From Collinsella aerofaciens (GTDB taxonomy: Bacteria > Actinomycetota > Coriobacteriia > Coriobacteriales > Coriobacteriaceae), in assembly GCF_015554145.1 (NCBI RefSeq), contig NZ_JADNHZ010000001.1:124001-188000 (forward strand): a stretch of 64,000 nt of DNA. Reading direction: 5' to 3'. A program made the translations under genes and the position numbers. Below the pieces are notes generated by a model. It saw only the letters and a list, made by a program, of their open reading frames with translations, was not told the DNA's origin and made no database searches. Below, in pieces: positions 63,379 through 64,000 of the stretch (position 1 is its first letter; each line of letters starts with the position of its first letter).

Positions 63379-64000
63379 CTAGCGTACATCGCGCACCGTA
63401 TCGCCCTCTACGAGCACGCCGGGGATCAGCATGTGCTCCACGCCAGACGCAACCCCCTCGGCACCGGCGATCTTGTCGACCGCCCACATGCCGACACGCC
63501 TGTTGTTAAAGCGCACCGTGGTCAGGCGACGGTCGGGCACGATGTCGCCCAGGCTGTCGTCAACACCCACTACGCTCACGTCCTGGGGCACGCGTTTCCC
63601 GCGCGACTCGAGCCCGCGAATGCAGCCGTAGGCCATGGCATCGTTGGAAGCATAGATGGCGGTACAGGTCGGATCGTACGCTAGAGCCTGACCGGCAGCA
63701 TATCCGCTCTGTGCCGTCCAATCGCCACGGACGAGTCGCGGCGGCTCAATACCATGTGCGCGCAGTGTCTCACGCCAGCCTTCCTCGCGCTGCATGCCCG
63801 AAAGCGAGCGCTCGGGGCATGAGATAAAGTGCACGGTCTTGTGCCCCTGCTCCAACAAGTACTCGACCACCTGGCGCGAGCAATCGAACTGGTCGTTATC
63901 GACCGTTGAACAGAGCGGGTGCTCCAGCATGGTAACGAGCACCGTCTGCATGCCGGGCAGCGGCTCGAAGGTGCCAAAGTCCGCCGGCATGCGATTCATG
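63379..64000 (-). CDS. LacI-family regulator, C-terminal part (runs off the window)
   Basis: The last 207 or so codons of a LacI-type repressor; the N-terminal HTH lies beyond the window edge. The sensor domain is clear: VEYLLEQGHKTVHFISCP, IYASNDAMAYGCIRGLESRGKRVPQDVSVVGVDDSLGDIV and the last strand LTTVRFNNRRVGMWAV. It resembles the galactose-region LacI at 53640 across this part (both have VPEDVSVVGVDDS-type motifs). Upstream on the same strand as lacF, 213 bp before it, so it probably takes part in lactose or galactose control. Confidence 0.9.
   Translation of the reverse strand, partial: MNRMPADFGTFEPLPGMQTVLVTMLEHPLCSTVDNDQFDCSRQVVEYLLEQGHKTVHFISCPERSLSGMQREEGWRETLRAHGIEPPRLVRGDWTAQSGYAAGQALAYDPTCTAIYASNDAMAYGCIRGLESRGKRVPQDVSVVGVDDSLGDIVPDRRLTTVRFNNRRVGMWAVDKIAGAEGVASGVEHMLIPGVLVEGDTVRDVR

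Overview
The window reads as a gene-dense chromosome segment of an anaerobic, GC-rich actinobacterium, most likely Collinsella or a close relative (Coriobacteriia). This rests on protein character and gene content: a fermentative pyruvate formate-lyase set, flavodiiron protein, agmatine deiminase genes, PTS/tagatose genes and a membrane-anchored LuxR regulator. I could not run a search, so the genus is an inference. No rRNA, tRNA, CRISPR array, prophage or transposase gene was seen.

Layout. 0.2-7.2 kb: a small hypothetical gene, a MacB-like ABC exporter pair, a GyrI-like protein, a ClC protein of probable fluoride type, and ogt. 7.9-13.2 kb: the aspartate-to-threonine genes asd, lysC, thrC and thrB (no homoserine dehydrogenase here). 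13.4-18.6 kb: an XRE regulator opposite an exported cysteine-repeat protein, a two-gene HTH unit, engB, mtnN and a beta-lactamase-like serine hydrolase. 18.9-23.6 kb: pflA, a DegV protein and a pyruvate formate-lyase split into a catalytic body and a separate glycyl-radical subunit. 24.1-28.8 kb: a MarR-controlled heterodimeric ABC exporter. 29.3-33.0 kb: DAHP synthase, an acetyltransferase and an AlbA/Schlafen-type regulator.

33.2-43.4 kb is an agmatine catabolism region: two agmatine deiminases, two APC antiporter-like permeases, putrescine carbamoyltransferase and two unrelated LuxR-type regulators. Carbamate kinase is missing from the window. 43.7-50 kb: a BceAB-like ABC system, a NUDIX-Vsr fusion protein, an AraC regulator and a HAD phosphatase. 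50.3-64 kb is sugar metabolism: class II aldolase, DeoR regulator, flavodiiron protein, LacI regulator, galK-galT (Leloir) and lacA-lacB-lacX-lacC-lacF (tagatose-6-phosphate route), ending in a partial LacI gene. The cell therefore appears to have both galactose routes side by side, with shared operator-like motifs.

The most unusual layer is between the genes. The spacers carry many palindromes that fall into at least three families. In each family the unpaired loop or junction sequence is conserved while the paired arms are nearly perfect within a copy and unrelated between copies. Family P1 (about 120-130 bp, nested stems) sits 12-30 bp after the stop codons of asd, thrB, the glycyl-radical subunit gene and the aldolase gene, always in the same orientation to the gene. 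Family P3 is a hairpin with a 13-nt loop close to GGGGACAGGTTTA. Family P2 carries AAAACCGCAGG at its tip. Their role is unknown to me; terminator, mRNA 3'-end structure, or REP-like non-autonomous element are the main options.
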